A stretch of 54,145 nt of DNA from Clostridiales bacterium (GTDB taxonomy: Bacteria > Bacillota > Clostridia > Christensenellales > DTU072). The translations under genes were made by a program, and so were the position numbers. Location: positions 1 through 54,145 of the forward strand of contig DUUO01000001.1 of NCBI GenBank assembly GCA_012841525.1, read 5' to 3'. Below are positions 26,801 through 41,800 of the stretch, piece by piece (position 1 is the first letter of the stretch; the number at the start of each line of letters is the position of its first letter). The notes below the pieces were generated by a model, which searched no databases, was not told the DNA's origin, and saw only the letters and a program-made list of their open reading frames with translations.

Positions 26801-29800
26801 GCTTACCACTACTTAATGCATATGTTCAAGTTAAAGCAGTAGGTTTTGAATTTGAAAATCCAACAGAAGATGGATTAAAGCTAATAGAAGATGGATATTT
26901 GAAAATATATCTAGCGATAAAAGAAACAGGTTCTGAGGAAAACACTGAGCCTGTTGATGCACTTTTCTTGAGACTCAATGTAATTAAAGACATAGGATTA
27001 AGAGCAGGCCGTGCAACTATTAGATGGCAAAATTCTGGGGCCGCTAGCGAATATGTAGACTTTAAAGATTTCCTTGGAAGTTTGAAGTTAGGTGTAAAAT
27101 TTGGTGGATATTTAAGGCTACACGCTGAAGATGCTGATGAATATACAAATGACTACTTAAATACAATGCTTGGTCAAGTATTGAAAGGAGTAGGCTTAAA
27201 ATTTGGTCTTTCCGAATTTGATATTAATGTTGGATTTGACATAAAAGGTATTGTTCATATTGGTGGATATGATGCTGATGGCAATTTTGACATAATGCAA
27301 AACATTGGAAAGAGTGAGGTCTCTATAGAGTTAAGACATAGAAATGCAGAAGAAGGTGAACAATCCTTAATACTTGGAATATATGTTAAAAATGGAAATA
27401 TCTATTTGAATTTATCATATTTTGGAGTTCCAAGTATTGGAGTAACAAGTATTGATGCATTAATCGCTGACATAAAAGAACTTTCTGCAAAACCTGAAGA
27501 AACCCCAGCTCCAACTCCTTCAAATGTAGTATCTTTATTAAATATTCATAATGCTAGATATAGCAATTTATTTGATTCACCAGAAGCAGTTGCTCTTCAA
27601 TTATTACTATATCCAAATAAGATATCACTAAGTATTGGTAAAGACGCTATTGCTGCATTACTTGCAATATTACTAAAGAGCGAACTTCCAGTTACATTAA
27701 AAGATACAAATCTAGATATCTATTTTGGTGAAACTGGTTATGGACCAGATGTAGATGATTTTTACAACGATGTAGGTTTTGGTCTTTCATTGACAACAGG
27801 TGTTGAAGTATTTGACTTGAATTTAAGACTCGGCGGATTACAAATTGCAGTTAAAGAAGATGAATTAATTGATTTTGCAGTAAGCAATCCAGAAACAACA
27901 GATCCACCAGAAGGTGGTTATTACATGACAAATAATGGTATACCAGATAATATCTACATTCAATTTGGTGGCCAAGCAACAATAAATTCAACTCCTTTAG
28001 AAGGAACGGATAAAAACTTAGTTAGTTTAACTCCATTATTACAAGGGCTATTACCAGATATTCCATTAGAAGCAGTAATCGAATTTTTAGGCATTGTAGA
28101 TGGCGCTCTATTTTTCACCATTGAAGCAACAATAAATATTAATGAAATATTAGAGCTTGTCAATTTACTACAAGATCCAAATCGTGGTGATGAAATTCCA
28201 GATTTATCATTTTTACAACAAACCGCTTTATCACTACACTTAGATACATATGCATCTGATGATCCAAACTTTGTAGATGAAACTGGACATAGACCTACAA
28301 AGAGAATACTTGAAGTATTTTATGGTAATGGTAATTTATATCTCTTCTCTGAAGTTTTGGTTCAAATTCAAAAGGTTAAAGTGCCAAATGCAATTTCTGT
28401 AATTGCAGGAATAATTGGTAGTATAACTGCTGGTAAAGAAGATGGTGAAACACCAGAAGATCCAAATGGCGAAACAATAGAAGATCCTAATGGTGAAAAT
28501 AAACCAGGCGCTAATTATGATGGTGAAGAAGATGAAGAAATTACTGCTCCAGAAGCATATATTAATTTAATGTTTAGAAATCATGGTGTTGCAGTAACTA
28601 TTACAAAGAGCTTCTTAGTTGGAATATTAAAAACACTTACTGGTGCAGATCTAGGGGAATATCTAAAATCATTCGAATTTGAAGTTTACGCTGCAATAGG
28701 ACTACATCCACTAGATGTAAGTCTTGGAATTAGATTACAACCAGAACCAGTTGAAGAAGATGAAGAATTAGTATATCCAGATTTTGTTCATCTTGAACTT
28801 AAATTAAATAGATTACAAATTAAACCAGAAGTCATATTACCTTCGCCAGATGAAGAAGGGTATGTTGTTGTAGGAGATCTTGAAACTGTTGGTGCAGATA
28901 TTACGGGAGCACTTAGATTTACAGTTACAGCTCCAAAAGATTATTATGGCGAAAATCCTGATGAAGAAACTGGAGCAATAGGAAGTGAAACAGAAGGTAT
29001 TACATCGTTTACTCATTTGATAAAAGAACTTCAACGTGTAATTGCTGCAAAGACTGAATATGAAAAACAAAAATGGATGATGGAAAGATCCATTGTATAT
29101 GCTGAGCAAGGAATAGATGTTATTGCAGAAGGAATTGACTTAGAAGAAGAATATAACGAAGCAGTTGCAAATGGTGAAATTCAAAAATCTAATATAGATT
29201 TACAAAAACTATTAAACTTTGGCTTTATTTTAAGCATTATAGATGAAAGATTAAGTGACATCGCAACTTTCGGTGGCGAAATGTTTTATAAAATTGATGC
29301 CATTATCGATTTAACAAATTTCACTAATCTAAAAATTAGTTTAACTTTATCTACAACACCAGAAGATAGAGAAGGACATGTTCCTGGTGATATTTTATCA
29401 GTAAACGTCATAAGTTCACCACTTCCACCAGATCCAGTAACTGGCGAAGTTGCATATGATATAGGTGTATATTTAGATTTAGAAAATTTAGGTGGACCAG
29501 ACAATTTATTACAAGAAAAAATCAAAATTCATCATTTTGGTAAATTTAGTGAATATATGGAGCGCTTTGCTCACTTAGTTGGTGAAGATACTGGTGAAAC
29601 AGAAGAAGAGCCTGATTCAGCACAAAATTCAAATAATGCACCAATTGATCCATTTGATATTAGAAACAACGGATTACAATTATCAAATAATTCTCCAGAG
29701 GCTATTACAGCGACAGCGTTTTTATTAAAAATCGCAAGTAATTCTGATTTCTATACTATAAACGGAGCTCCTGTTGCAGTAGTATTACCATCTGCTGCAA

Positions 29801-32800
29801 TTTATGCATTGCTACAATCATTTATTGATACTTCAGGACAACCCGATGGTGAAATAGAAGATAATCCAATTTTAACTCCTGAACAAAATAAATACTTAAA
29901 GACTGGAATAATAGAAAACTCTGGCGTTGAATATAAACCACTGGATTTACAAATTGAAAATCTATTTGGTAGTCACGATCTATCTGCTTCAATTGAACTT
30001 GGAGCATCAAATATTAAACCTTTAGATCCATTAAATCCAACAAGAAGTGCAATACTACTTATTAATTTAAGTGCAAAAGATGTATTAGAACTTCAAATTG
30101 AACTTGGAACAATTCGAGCAGAAATTAATAAACCTTCCTATTATTATGACAACGTCAAAAACGATGCAAGTTATTATGACTTTGATCCAAATAGAATGGA
30201 AGATCATAAAATAAAACTAGGACTAAGTGGAGAAATAACATTTAATGCAGGAGATACCATCTTTACTCCAGGTACCCCAGAAGAAACGACCGCACTAGAC
30301 TTTACACCATTACTTGAAGGACTATTTAAGATGTCTACTTTTGGAGCTGTTTTAGAAAACTTCTCATATGGAAAAAGACGTGTAACTTATGATGTTAAAC
30401 TTGTTATTAAAGCTTCTGACTTACTAAAGACAATAAAGACAAAAGATATAATTTGGATATTAGTCGGTGTAGAATTGCTTGTTGAGTTTAGAGCATATAC
30501 ATCAGAAGATACATCAGATTATGCATTACTAAGTATATATGTTGAAAATGGAACAGCATATATGGATGGTCAAGAAGCTCTTGGAATACATAAAGTTAGA
30601 GTTGATAGAGCACTTGGCGAATTAATGGCATTAAAGTTTATTGGTAAAGACATATTTGATTATTATGGATCTACTGGTGGATCAGAAGTGGTTGAACTTA
30701 ATCCATTACCAGAAGGAATTAGAGGAAATGGACTTAGTGGTATTGGAAATACTCCAGGAAGAGATTTAAATATAGATAATGAAGTTATTGATGTAGATGA
30801 TCCTCAATATAGTCATTATGTAGGCCGTTCACCATACGGTTCAGGCGTATCACCTAAAAATGCACCATTTACTGGTGAAGATCTATTACCATATCTACAT
30901 ATTATATTAGGAAATAAGACAGGCGCCGTTATTGAAATTACTTCCGCTTTAGTTTATGCATTGCTTGGAGCAATTACTTTGGAAATGCAAGACAAAGAAA
31001 CCATTATTGTAGATGGTGAAGAAGTTGAAGTAACAACTCCAAGACCTGTAGATTTACAAAATGTTGTAAGACAAGTAATAAAAGATTCTCTATATTTACA
31101 ATTAGGCCTATTTGCTAATCTCGATCCAATAGCAGAAAACTTCCCTGATCATGAAGCAGATATGCTTGCTATTGGTTTAGGTTTTGGTCAATACGATATA
31201 GGACTTGGAATAGGAAAATTAACACTTGAAATGAAAGACACGGTCATTAGACCTGAAGATTTTAATGCAGCCGAATATGCTCATGCTACAAACTTAAGCA
31301 CAATTTTCATTTCTGCTGCAATAGATTTCGATTTAGAAGGCGATAATGGTTCCATTTTCTTACTAGATAAAACATTAGAAGAAGTATTTAACATGTTTAA
31401 TACTCCATCAGAAGATGGTGAATCAAATGAGACCATGGATATGATTTCAAGTCTAGGTCTTGCACCAGCTCTTAAAGTTTTATCTACAATTTCAAATCAC
31501 TATAGATTAGAAGCAACAGCAAATCTAAACTTAACTGAAGTTTTAGATTCAAACAATCAACTTGGCTATCCAACATTCTATAAAACTAACTTCAAAGTTG
31601 TTTTGAGAAATAGAGACAAAACCATAATAGAAAATGGTGTTGAAGTAATGGAAGAAGTTGCCTCAGTTCATTATCACGATCAAGTAGGTTATCTAAATGC
31701 AGCGGCATTTAATTTACAACCTGTAAAAGCAGATGATTTCTATACAAACCTTTTAATCATTATTGAAAGAATGAGAAGTGCATTCCAAGAAGATGAAGAT
31801 TATGAAGAAGGTGGAAATCTACCACCTCAAAATGCTGGTGGCGTTGGTGGATTTAGATATAATAATTTCGATCCATTTTCAATATTTAATCTTCCAGAAG
31901 GCGGAATGTCTTCAAACATTGCATATCTAAAACTAAGTCTATCTAAGAAAGGTTTTGGAATTAGCATTGGAACTGCAGCACTATTTGGTGTTTTAGGTTT
32001 AATATCTGGTGATCTTGCAGGCTATAGTGCACTTGTAAATCCTGTTGGAGAAATCAATATTGAGGCTTTACTTTTAACTCCTGAAGATATATTGAAATTA
32101 AACTTAGGTTTAGATGCTTATGAATTTTCTGCTGGAAATCAAAGAATTGAAGATATTGATTCTAATGGAAATCCAGTATTAAATCCAGATGGAACACCTA
32201 AATACAAAATAGATCCAAGTAAGAGCATAAAACTTGGTTTATCACTAAAGAATAACTATGATGGTTTATTTGAAATCGCTTTTTCATATGTCGAAGACAG
32301 AATGAAAATAAATGCACCAACTGAAGCATATATCGGTGGTGGAGAATACACAGCATATGTACCAATAGATATTCAATCTCCTGTTGTAGCACTTAAGACA
32401 ACTCTTTTCTTAGAAGCAGAATTTGGAAAAATTACTGATGCTGGTGTTTTAGGTTATGAAGGTTATGATTTAAATAAAGAACCGTTGACATCAATACTTG
32501 AAAATATTGATGCATTAAAAGATGTCTTCATTTCAATTTTACTAAAGATATCTCAAGATCAAAGAGCAAGATTTGAAATTGTTCTATTAGGTAATGCATA
32601 CTTAAACGATATTAGAGCAAGTGAAGTACAAGTTACAATTAATTTGATAACAGGCTATGGTGAAAGCACTCAAAAATCTAGATTAATAAGAGTCAACTTA
32701 TCTAATGGTTCCTTGTTTGTAGATTTATCGCAACTTAATCTGCCAAAGATTTTAATACCAAACTTCTTCCAAGTAGTTTCTGGTAAAGAAACAATAGACT

Positions 32801-35800
32801 TTTCATGGGCATCAACACTTTTTGCTGAAATAGGCGAACTTTTTGCAAAAGATGAAACAGAACCAGAAGAACCATCAAATGTATCTGGTGCTACAAATTC
32901 ATCAAATGCAAATGGCACAACAACTAATAGTTCTCAAAATGATAATGATCTACAAAATGCAAATGCAAATAATAGTTCACAAAATGCAAATGCAAGTGGC
33001 TCACAAAATGCTAATGATCCACAAAATGCAAATGGCGCAACAACTAATGGTTCACAAAATGTTAATGATCCACAAAATGCAGGAGGGCAATTTAGAACTC
33101 CTATTGATATAGGTCTTGCCGAGCAATTAGTACTTGGTGGAATTGCAACTTATGGACTTGCAATTACTGCAAGAAAACTTGCTTTTGATGGAATTTTAGG
33201 TATGCTAGGACTTGCTGAACTTGAAATGTTTAGCGAATTGATTGCAAGAATATATGCAGCAACTAAATATAACTCCATCATTTTAGGAGCAGAAATTGAA
33301 GCATTTGCAAAGCTTTCAACTGATGAAGCAGGGCAAAATTCAAAAATAGTGAAATTAGGACTTGGTCTTGATGGAATTAAAATGAACTTTGAAAGATGGA
33401 CAGCAGAAGCTCCAGATCAAGATGATGTTATGCTACAACCTTCATCTGCAGGATATATAACTCTAGATGACTTTAATACCATACTATTTGATGCACAATT
33501 ACAAATTGGTGCAAATACAAGTGCTGGTGTAATTCAATTAGAAGATTTATTCAAAGCTGTTTTAGATAAAAACGGTGCACTTTATGCTTTAATTGCAAAT
33601 AATTTTGAAGATCCAAGTTTCTTAGATCCAATATTTAAAGAAGATCCAAGCGAGAGTCAATTGCTTTCAGCGTTGCCACAAGTTATTGCACTTGGCGATC
33701 TTGGCGATAATTTAATAATTGACATTGCTTTAACTGCTAATCTTAAAAATGGACTTTCAGAATTCTGGCAATCACTACAACTAAAATTAAGTGTAAAGGC
33801 AGAGAAGAATGAAAACTTTGAGATTAATTTATATATCGCAGATGACTTAGAAAGAAAGGATATTAAAAACCTATATATTGACGTAGAAAAACTTGGCATA
33901 GGAAAAATTGTTGCAAAAGACATTGTAGATATCATGAGATTTATCACAGCAGGTGGTAAAGGTGGATATTATGATGATCTTGTAGAAGGGCAAAATAATG
34001 GACCACAACAAGGCTCCAATATATTAGGTAAAGATGAAAGCACAAATAATATTGAATTAATTGGCCAAGATGGAAAACCATATTATGTTTCTGAAGATAG
34101 ATTAAATGAAGAATTTGCTGGAAGATATCCACTTTGGGGCAGACTATTAAATGGACCTAATGAAGTTGAAAAAATGACTGGTGTTGTAAGATTATTACTT
34201 GGCGATGAAGAAGGCTTTTTAATTCAAATTACAGCACAAATGATATTTGCAATTTTTGGAATGCTCAATATTCCTGTAGATATTGCAGCATTTATGGAAG
34301 GTGTAATAAATCCAAATATTGGAGTTGGAGTCAGACCAAATGGTAAATTTGAAGTAGGAATTCATTTAGACTCAGCAACGACTAAAGGAAACATTTTAGA
34401 ACCAGACACTGACCACGCTTTATATACCATAACAGAACACAATAGAGATATTATCGTAACGAAAGGTCTAACAGATATTCAAGTTGCAGTAGCAAATCTT
34501 GATATTCCAAACTATACGCCATCTGGTATTTTACTAGTTGATACAATAATTGATATTTTACTCGGTAAACATCCAGTTGGAACAGAAGATAATGCAACCA
34601 TAATAAATGGCGACACAACAGATGAAATTAGATTTTATGAAGATGAAAATGGCGATTGGTTCTTTAGAGATAGAAACAATATTTTAATTGGAAGATTCCC
34701 AAAATCACAAAGAGGTTCATTAAATCTTTCTTTAGCAATAAATATTCCAAAACTTCAAATTGGTTTAGCAAATGAGACTATTCAAATGACACCAGAAGGA
34801 CCTATCTTTATGGTGCCAAGACAAATTACTAAAGAAGAAAAATTAGAGTACATTGCATATGACCATACTCCCATAAACTTTGGTACAAACATCAGTTTAG
34901 TTATGGATTTGAAAAATGGTAAAGCAATACTAAATGACTTACTACATCTACTACTAGGCGATGCTTTGAACTTTACATTGCCTCCAGAAATTGATACTGC
35001 TTTGATATTCGCAGGTGGCGATGAGCAAATGAGATTAGATATCGGATTGAAAGCAGGGTTGCACCTTGGCAAATTACTCTCTATTTCTCAAGAAGATTAT
35101 CTAAGATCTATGATTTTAGAATTAACCATTAGTATGGTCATATTTGATAGATTACCAGATGGAATCAAAGAGCTTTATCATAAACAAGATATCATTGCAC
35201 TAAAGATGGTAGACGACGTTATTTATGCAAGTGTAGAGCTATTTGATACAAACATAAATATCAAGCTTCCACAAATTGGCTTATCTAAGATGATAAGAGA
35301 CTTTATGTACAATATATTCATTATTGAAGATGCAGTTGAAGATGAAGAGGCTCAAAATACAGTCTCAACAGAAGGTATCGGTGGAATGAGAGATCCAATT
35401 AATGTACCAGATACAATTGCACCAATAACTGATCCAGTATCTGATATGCTTCATAGCTATTCTAAATTAATAGGTGAGGCTATTAGACCTGCAATATTCT
35501 TAAATTCAAGTGGATTTGCTCTTTTATTAACTCAAGAAATCTTGAAAAATGCAGTAGGTGTTTTAATCTCTGTTCTAAACGGAAGACCTGACGCAGATGA
35601 AATTGATGTTGATATTGAAACTGCTAAACACTTAATTGACTATCTACTAAGTCAAATAAGTTTAGGTTTACCTTTATTTGATGAAGATGGCGGAATGAGC
35701 ATTGAATTAAATATTCAAAGATACGGTGGTGTTGCAACTTTGAATTTAGGTGAAGCGGTAACACCAGATAAAGATAAATATATGTCAGTAGGCTTTAGTT

Positions 35801-38800
35801 TAACAGTATCACTATTCCACAATTCTCATATTAATGCAAAAGAAAGTGAATATGATGAATACTACACAAAGATGACAACTGATCCAGAACTTTTAGAATA
35901 TTATGCAAAATGTTTTGATGCTGGAAATATCATATGGAGAGTAAATGCTGGTATTGATATTACTGTAGGTGCAAGGTTGACAGAATATATTATGAACTTC
36001 TCATCAATTTTTGCTGAGATGCAAAGTTCAATCTTTGAAGATACACCTGAATACAATGCTGAAGTAGGTTATGGTGCTTTATACATCCAAGCATTAAATG
36101 ATATGGAAGGAGATTTAACTCTTAGAATTAAAGTTGACTTACTACTAACAGATATAAATAGATGGGCAGTCAATATATTAATTCAAGGAGTAAACTTAGA
36201 TGATGATGGTAAAGTCAAAAAAGAAGTCTTTGCTATGTATATCATTGGTGATTTGAATAGCGAATTTAGCGACTATGATACTACAGGATTGAAGATTTAC
36301 CTTACAATTTCTTCTCTTAGAGATCAAGGTCTTGACGGAGTCGTAATTGACAATGCTCTATTTACTAAATTCTTAGGCTTTGATCTAAAAGCTGTTTTAG
36401 ATGGCCTTGGCGACAATTTACAAAAAAATACCATTGACGGCTTAATTTTAAGCATTGTAGATGCATTAGATCTTCCAATTCCAGTAAGAATAAATGGTGA
36501 ACCAATAAGAAAAGAAGAGACAACCCCAACACCTGCTCCAAACAACATTAATTTAGAAAATGATACAAATAACATTAATTTAGGAAATGAAACAAATAGT
36601 GCTAATGTATCAAATGAAACAACAAATGTTAATGGTGTAAGTGATACAACAAATGTTAATGGGGCAAATAATAGTGGTGCTTTGAATGAACCTGAAGAAG
36701 AAGAGGTTGATGATTTAGAAAATGAAAAAGGAACCGACTGGTATTTTGGTTTACTTGAAGGCGTCATATTGACAAAGGGAATGCTGACAATTGCCGTTGC
36801 GAAAAATGCTCTTGGTATGATTTTAGATGAGCTTTTAGGTTTCCCATTAGAAGAAAAACTAGGCTCTCTACATTTAGACTTAAATTATGACAAGAACTAT
36901 ATAAAATTATCAATTGGTCTTGACCATCATGAAAAAGTGGATATAACAAAAGTTGGTGCTGAAAACTTAGAAGGTAGAATTGCAGAAAGACGACCAGTTG
37001 ACTATGTAGTAAATAAAATTGGCTTATTAGAAAAAGATGAAAACCATCCTATAGGTCAACCATTCTTAGTTGGTGCTACAGCAATATTTGATGGTGTAGA
37101 AAAATTAATTGTACCAAGTGGTGCATATATTACTAATTATGATGATGCAATAGAAATAGGTTTAGTAGAAAGTTCATATGCAAATCAAATCTACTTTGTA
37201 GAAATTAATCCAAGTGCATATTATGACATAAATGCTAATACAACAAAAGAAGAGTCTTTAGCATATGCAAAAGATTTGCAAAATAAACTAAAAACATATT
37301 TACAAGGTAGATGGGATGGAGATAAATATGAAGTAGCAGAAAATGAAGATGAGTTTGAACTTTGGCTAAGAGACACACTTCCTTTATATTTCAAGATTGT
37401 CGTACTTGAAGAAGGCACAAATAGATATAAAGTTATGATATGCGTAACTAAGAGTAGACAAGAAAGTCAAACTCCATCATTATCAAAAATTCCAGAAATT
37501 ACATTGAAAAACAAAGTAACTGGAGCATCTTATACAATGGATGATTTCTCTGGACACACTGCTTTAGTTAAAAATGGCGGTAGTGTATTAGAAAAGATAA
37601 GAAAACAAGACGAGCGTTTCTTAACTGATGTTTCATTCAAAGAAAGCGACACATACGAAATTAAAAATGCAAATGGCGAAGTTATAGAAACTATAAATGT
37701 ATTTGCAACAGTTAGAAATGACTATAATTTTGCTCCAGTCAAATCAGTTATTGAACAAGACTTAGCAGACTATGATAAACCTTTCGCTCCAGAAAAACCA
37801 GGCGAAAGAGAGACATATTTCTTAGAATATGATCCACTTAATGTATATGAATATGATGATTCAATGTATGCAACTAGTGAAGAAAAATTAGCAAGGAAAA
37901 AAGCTCTTGCACAATTATTTGCAGATTCACTTGTAAACTCCTTTGCACATAGAGGATATGAATGGTTTGAATTTGGTGCAAAAGAAGGAGAAACCAGAGG
38001 ACCACAAACATTAACTGACAGACTATTAAAAATGGGTGTTTCAGTCAGTGTTGTTAGAATTAGCGATAATTATAGAGTTTTAGTTGCAAGTACAAGTGAA
38101 GATTCTAACTTTCAACTTTTCTTGAAGATACATTCATTAGATATAGGAATTGGACTTAAAAATATATTTGCATCAACAGAACTTGGTGGACATATAAGAG
38201 ATGGCAAACTTCATCCTGATGGAATTACTTATGAAAACTGGGATGCATATCTATTAAATAAATTTAAGCCTTTACATGAATATAAATGGGAATTTGAATT
38301 TAACCTTGCAGCATCTGTAGATGATTCACTTGGTGGAATGGTAGATTTATCAGATACATTATCTACAATTTTATCTTTAGTAGGTGGAGATAATCCAAGC
38401 GGTATAATAAGAAGTCTAAAAGATTTGAATTTAATCGTTCAAGCAATTGAGGACTTAGATATTGAAGTTGTAATATCACTTAGAGTATTTATCGATTTTG
38501 CAAGTCTAGTTCCAATTAGATTCCAACTAGAAATCACATTCAATAATAAAACCATGATAAAAGTCACTTATGAAGGAAGACAAGTTATGGAACATGGTCA
38601 AATTGTTGAAAGATCAACTATTTATGCTGACCTTACAGGACTAGGTTTCCCAGCAGTAAAATTAGATAACTTGCAACTTGGTACATTGGTAATGCAACTA
38701 CTCCAAAATGCTGTAGCAGGTGGTGAAGAAGAGGAAAACGGCGAAACTCCAACTTCAGCACCTCAAAATGCATCACAAAATGAAAACAATAATTCACAAA

Positions 38801-41800
38801 TTATATCTTCATCTTCAAATTATGGAAATGAAGTAGGAAATATTAATAATGGTTCATCAAATGGAGTATCAAATAACACATTGCAAAATGCACCATTAAA
38901 TAATAATGGTAGTGGAATAGATAATAGAAACACTCCACAAAGAGCACCTCCAATAATTGATGAATTTGGCAGGATTAAGAAAATCGATATCTCTAACTTT
39001 GGATGGGATAGTCGATTAATCCTTGGTACTATTGGTAACGATGAGTTTACCGCAGCTATGACTGGTGCAATTTTTGTTGCTTTATTATCTTCAATCAGTG
39101 CAAATCCAAAGGTTCACGCTATTTTAGGCGAAAAAGACTTTTTATTCTCCTCATTTAGAAACATAAGAATAGGCTATGATCCAAGCGATGACTTGAGAGG
39201 TATAGTAATCAGAGTTACTGATGAAACACCATATCAAAAAGCCATGAAATTTGGTTTGAATGTAAAACCAGGATATTCAGTATTTACAACTGATAGAGAG
39301 CCAGGTTTTGATCATAGAACATATAGCGAAGGCACTGAAGTTGCATATGATGATATTTCAGCAATTGGCAAAGTTGGTGTTAGCCTAAGTGCAGAAATTA
39401 GAGTAAGATCAAAGGCCAATGTTAAATCTCCTCAAGTTGAAGCATTAGAATATTTAGTTGAATCATTAATTAATATGCCAGAAGGCACATTTGATTTCTC
39501 ACCTCAAAATTCATTTATTGTCTATGGATTAGAAGTAAGAGTGTTTACAAATCTTGCTGATCTAACAGATACTACACTTGCTCTTGAAATTACTTATGCA
39601 AGAGAGGATGTAATTATTGGTATTTACTACGATGCTAAAGACAATTCAGTCTATGCAGACTTATCAGGACTTGGACTATTTAAAGCATCAATTTCTGGAT
39701 TAGATTTACTATCTATATTAAATAACTTCCTTGGAAAATTCTTAGAAGAAGGTGTAGGTTTACCAGTTGGCCCAATGATAGAAGATGTATTAGCAAACGC
39801 AGGCAACAAAGATGATGCTGATACAACAGAACCTCAAAATTCTGGCTTAACAAATAAAAATGGACAAAATGCTAGTTCAACAAACGAAAATGAATCTGTA
39901 AGCAATGATGGTTCACAAAATGCTGGTTCAACAAATGGAAATAAACAAAGCGTTCCATTTAACGCTAACATGAAATTCCCTAAAGAAGTGGAAATTCCTT
40001 CAAATGTAATTAGTAAAATGCCAAACAATGCAGCAACTCCTGCATTTGATTATAACGAAAATGCAACACTTAGGTTATTGATGTCTAATGAAGAATTGAT
40101 TATCAATCCAAACTTTGAAGTGTTAAATGTTTTACTTGGTGGTTCATTAAATGCTCCATTACCAAAAATTGCAGATATTAAGGTGGCACTAAATTTATAT
40201 CAAGGAATTAACAATCTTTCCTTGAATGTAAAACTTGATAGTATTGGAAACTTCTTAGAAGTCGTTGTTCCAGAACGTGGTATAGATTTGAGAATTGGCC
40301 ATAAGGCAGAGGCATTTAAGTTAAGCAATATTCCTGGTGGAAAAGATCAATATGGTGGACTACCTGGAATATCACTTGGTCTTGATTCTTCTGGCAAAAT
40401 TGCTTTTGGAGCGGATTCGACTGCTATAATTGCTACTTTAATGGATGTCATATTATTTAAAGATTTCAAGATATTCCTAGAAAAGAGAAACGACTATTTC
40501 TTCTTGAGAAACTTAAAATATGGCGGTGTTGGAAAAGTAATGTTTACACCATTTGACTTAAATGCTTCCACCGGTCCTACATATTATTCAGTTGCTAGAA
40601 AACCAGATGGCGAGATGCATACATTTAAGGATAGTTATGATAATGCTTTCTCAGCACCAGGTTCAATATTTGGTGGCGATGCTTCAACAGATGAAGGTAT
40701 TTATAAATTATTCAGAATAATGGCCAATTACGGAGTTTTAAATAATATTTTAGCTCCATATCAACCAATTTTATTTAACAATGCATATAGAAGAATTAGA
40801 ATTGGAGCATATAGAGAAAGATATAATGAATTATCTATACAAATTGATCAATTGACTCAGGTTGCAGGTGCAACTAAAACAGACAACAAAGATCACTGGA
40901 AACCTCAAGGGGTTAGAGCTTTTGTAAGAAATGGTCAATTAAAGATATCCTTATCTACAATATTGACTATTGACCTTGTTCCACTAATATCAGCACTTGC
41001 GGCAAGAATAATTGATGCGTTACTGTCAGCAATTCCAGGTGCAGGTTCTATTTTAGGAAATCTAGGATTTGGTAATCTTATTGCAAAACCTTTATCTGAA
41101 TGGATATCAAATGTTATTGGTGCTTCAACAGGCTATGGAAATCCACTAAGAATTGGAATGATAATTGATAAATTTACCGATGGTGGTATAACAATTATGG
41201 CTTTATATTTGCCAGTTCTATTAAATAAAGATAAAAAATCTGCAGATATAACAAAGATTGGCTCTATTAAAGGTAAGGTTACAGGACCAGATGATGAGAT
41301 TTTGGTAGGAGCTACAGTTACTGCACAAGTTTTATATAAACAAGATGAATCAGATCCTGGTGAAAGAGTTACATATGAAACCACAACAAATAAATATGGA
41401 GAATTTGCATTTGTTAATATTCCAACGGGTACAGTAACATTAAATGCTTCAAAACCTGGCTTAGTAGCAGTAAGCAAGAATGTTCAATTAGTAAGTAATT
41501 TATTCGCACCAACAAAAGAAGTAACCTTGAAATTATCAACACCAGCAGAACCTAAAGTTTTCCCTATAGGATCTATTAGAATTTCAGGTACTGTAAGAGA
41601 TGCAAGACCAGTTGGTGCAATTCCAAATAGATATAATGGTGCAATAGTATATGTAAATAATGTAATAGTTGCAACAGTTGACGGCGAAAGTTACGGGCCT
41701 GTTACAAACCCAATGGTATTAAGAGGAACTTCTCATACATTTAGAATTGTTCTTAACGGTACAACAGTTACAAGTGGCAGAGCATCAATAAGTCCTGGTA

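Larger units (their letters stand above)
23863..41259 (+). repeat. about fifteen diverged modules of about 370 residues inside the giant protein
   Basis: Landmark hexapeptides of the type LYxDLS recur near 24241, 25327, 26251, 27397, 28333, 29467, 30556, 31687, 32713, 33871, 35218, 36293, 38617 and 39649; one weak copy is expected near 37430. Average spacing is about 1.1 kb. Other shared elements are a TPLLxGL segment, an 'INIxELL' strand-helix, and a hydrophobic ALLxxL helix opening many modules. DNA identity between modules is low, so duplication is old. Confidence 0.65.

Noticed and set aside
32843..33112. 89-codon frame overlapping the SQNAN linker on the same strand
   Set aside because: A Met/Gln/Lys-rich shadow of the repetitive linker DNA in another frame.
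36324..36767. 147-codon antisense frame inside the giant gene
   Set aside because: Its periodic FVSF-like sequence is the mirror of the Asn/Thr-rich linker codons. It lacks an RBS and the sense strand is clearly coding.
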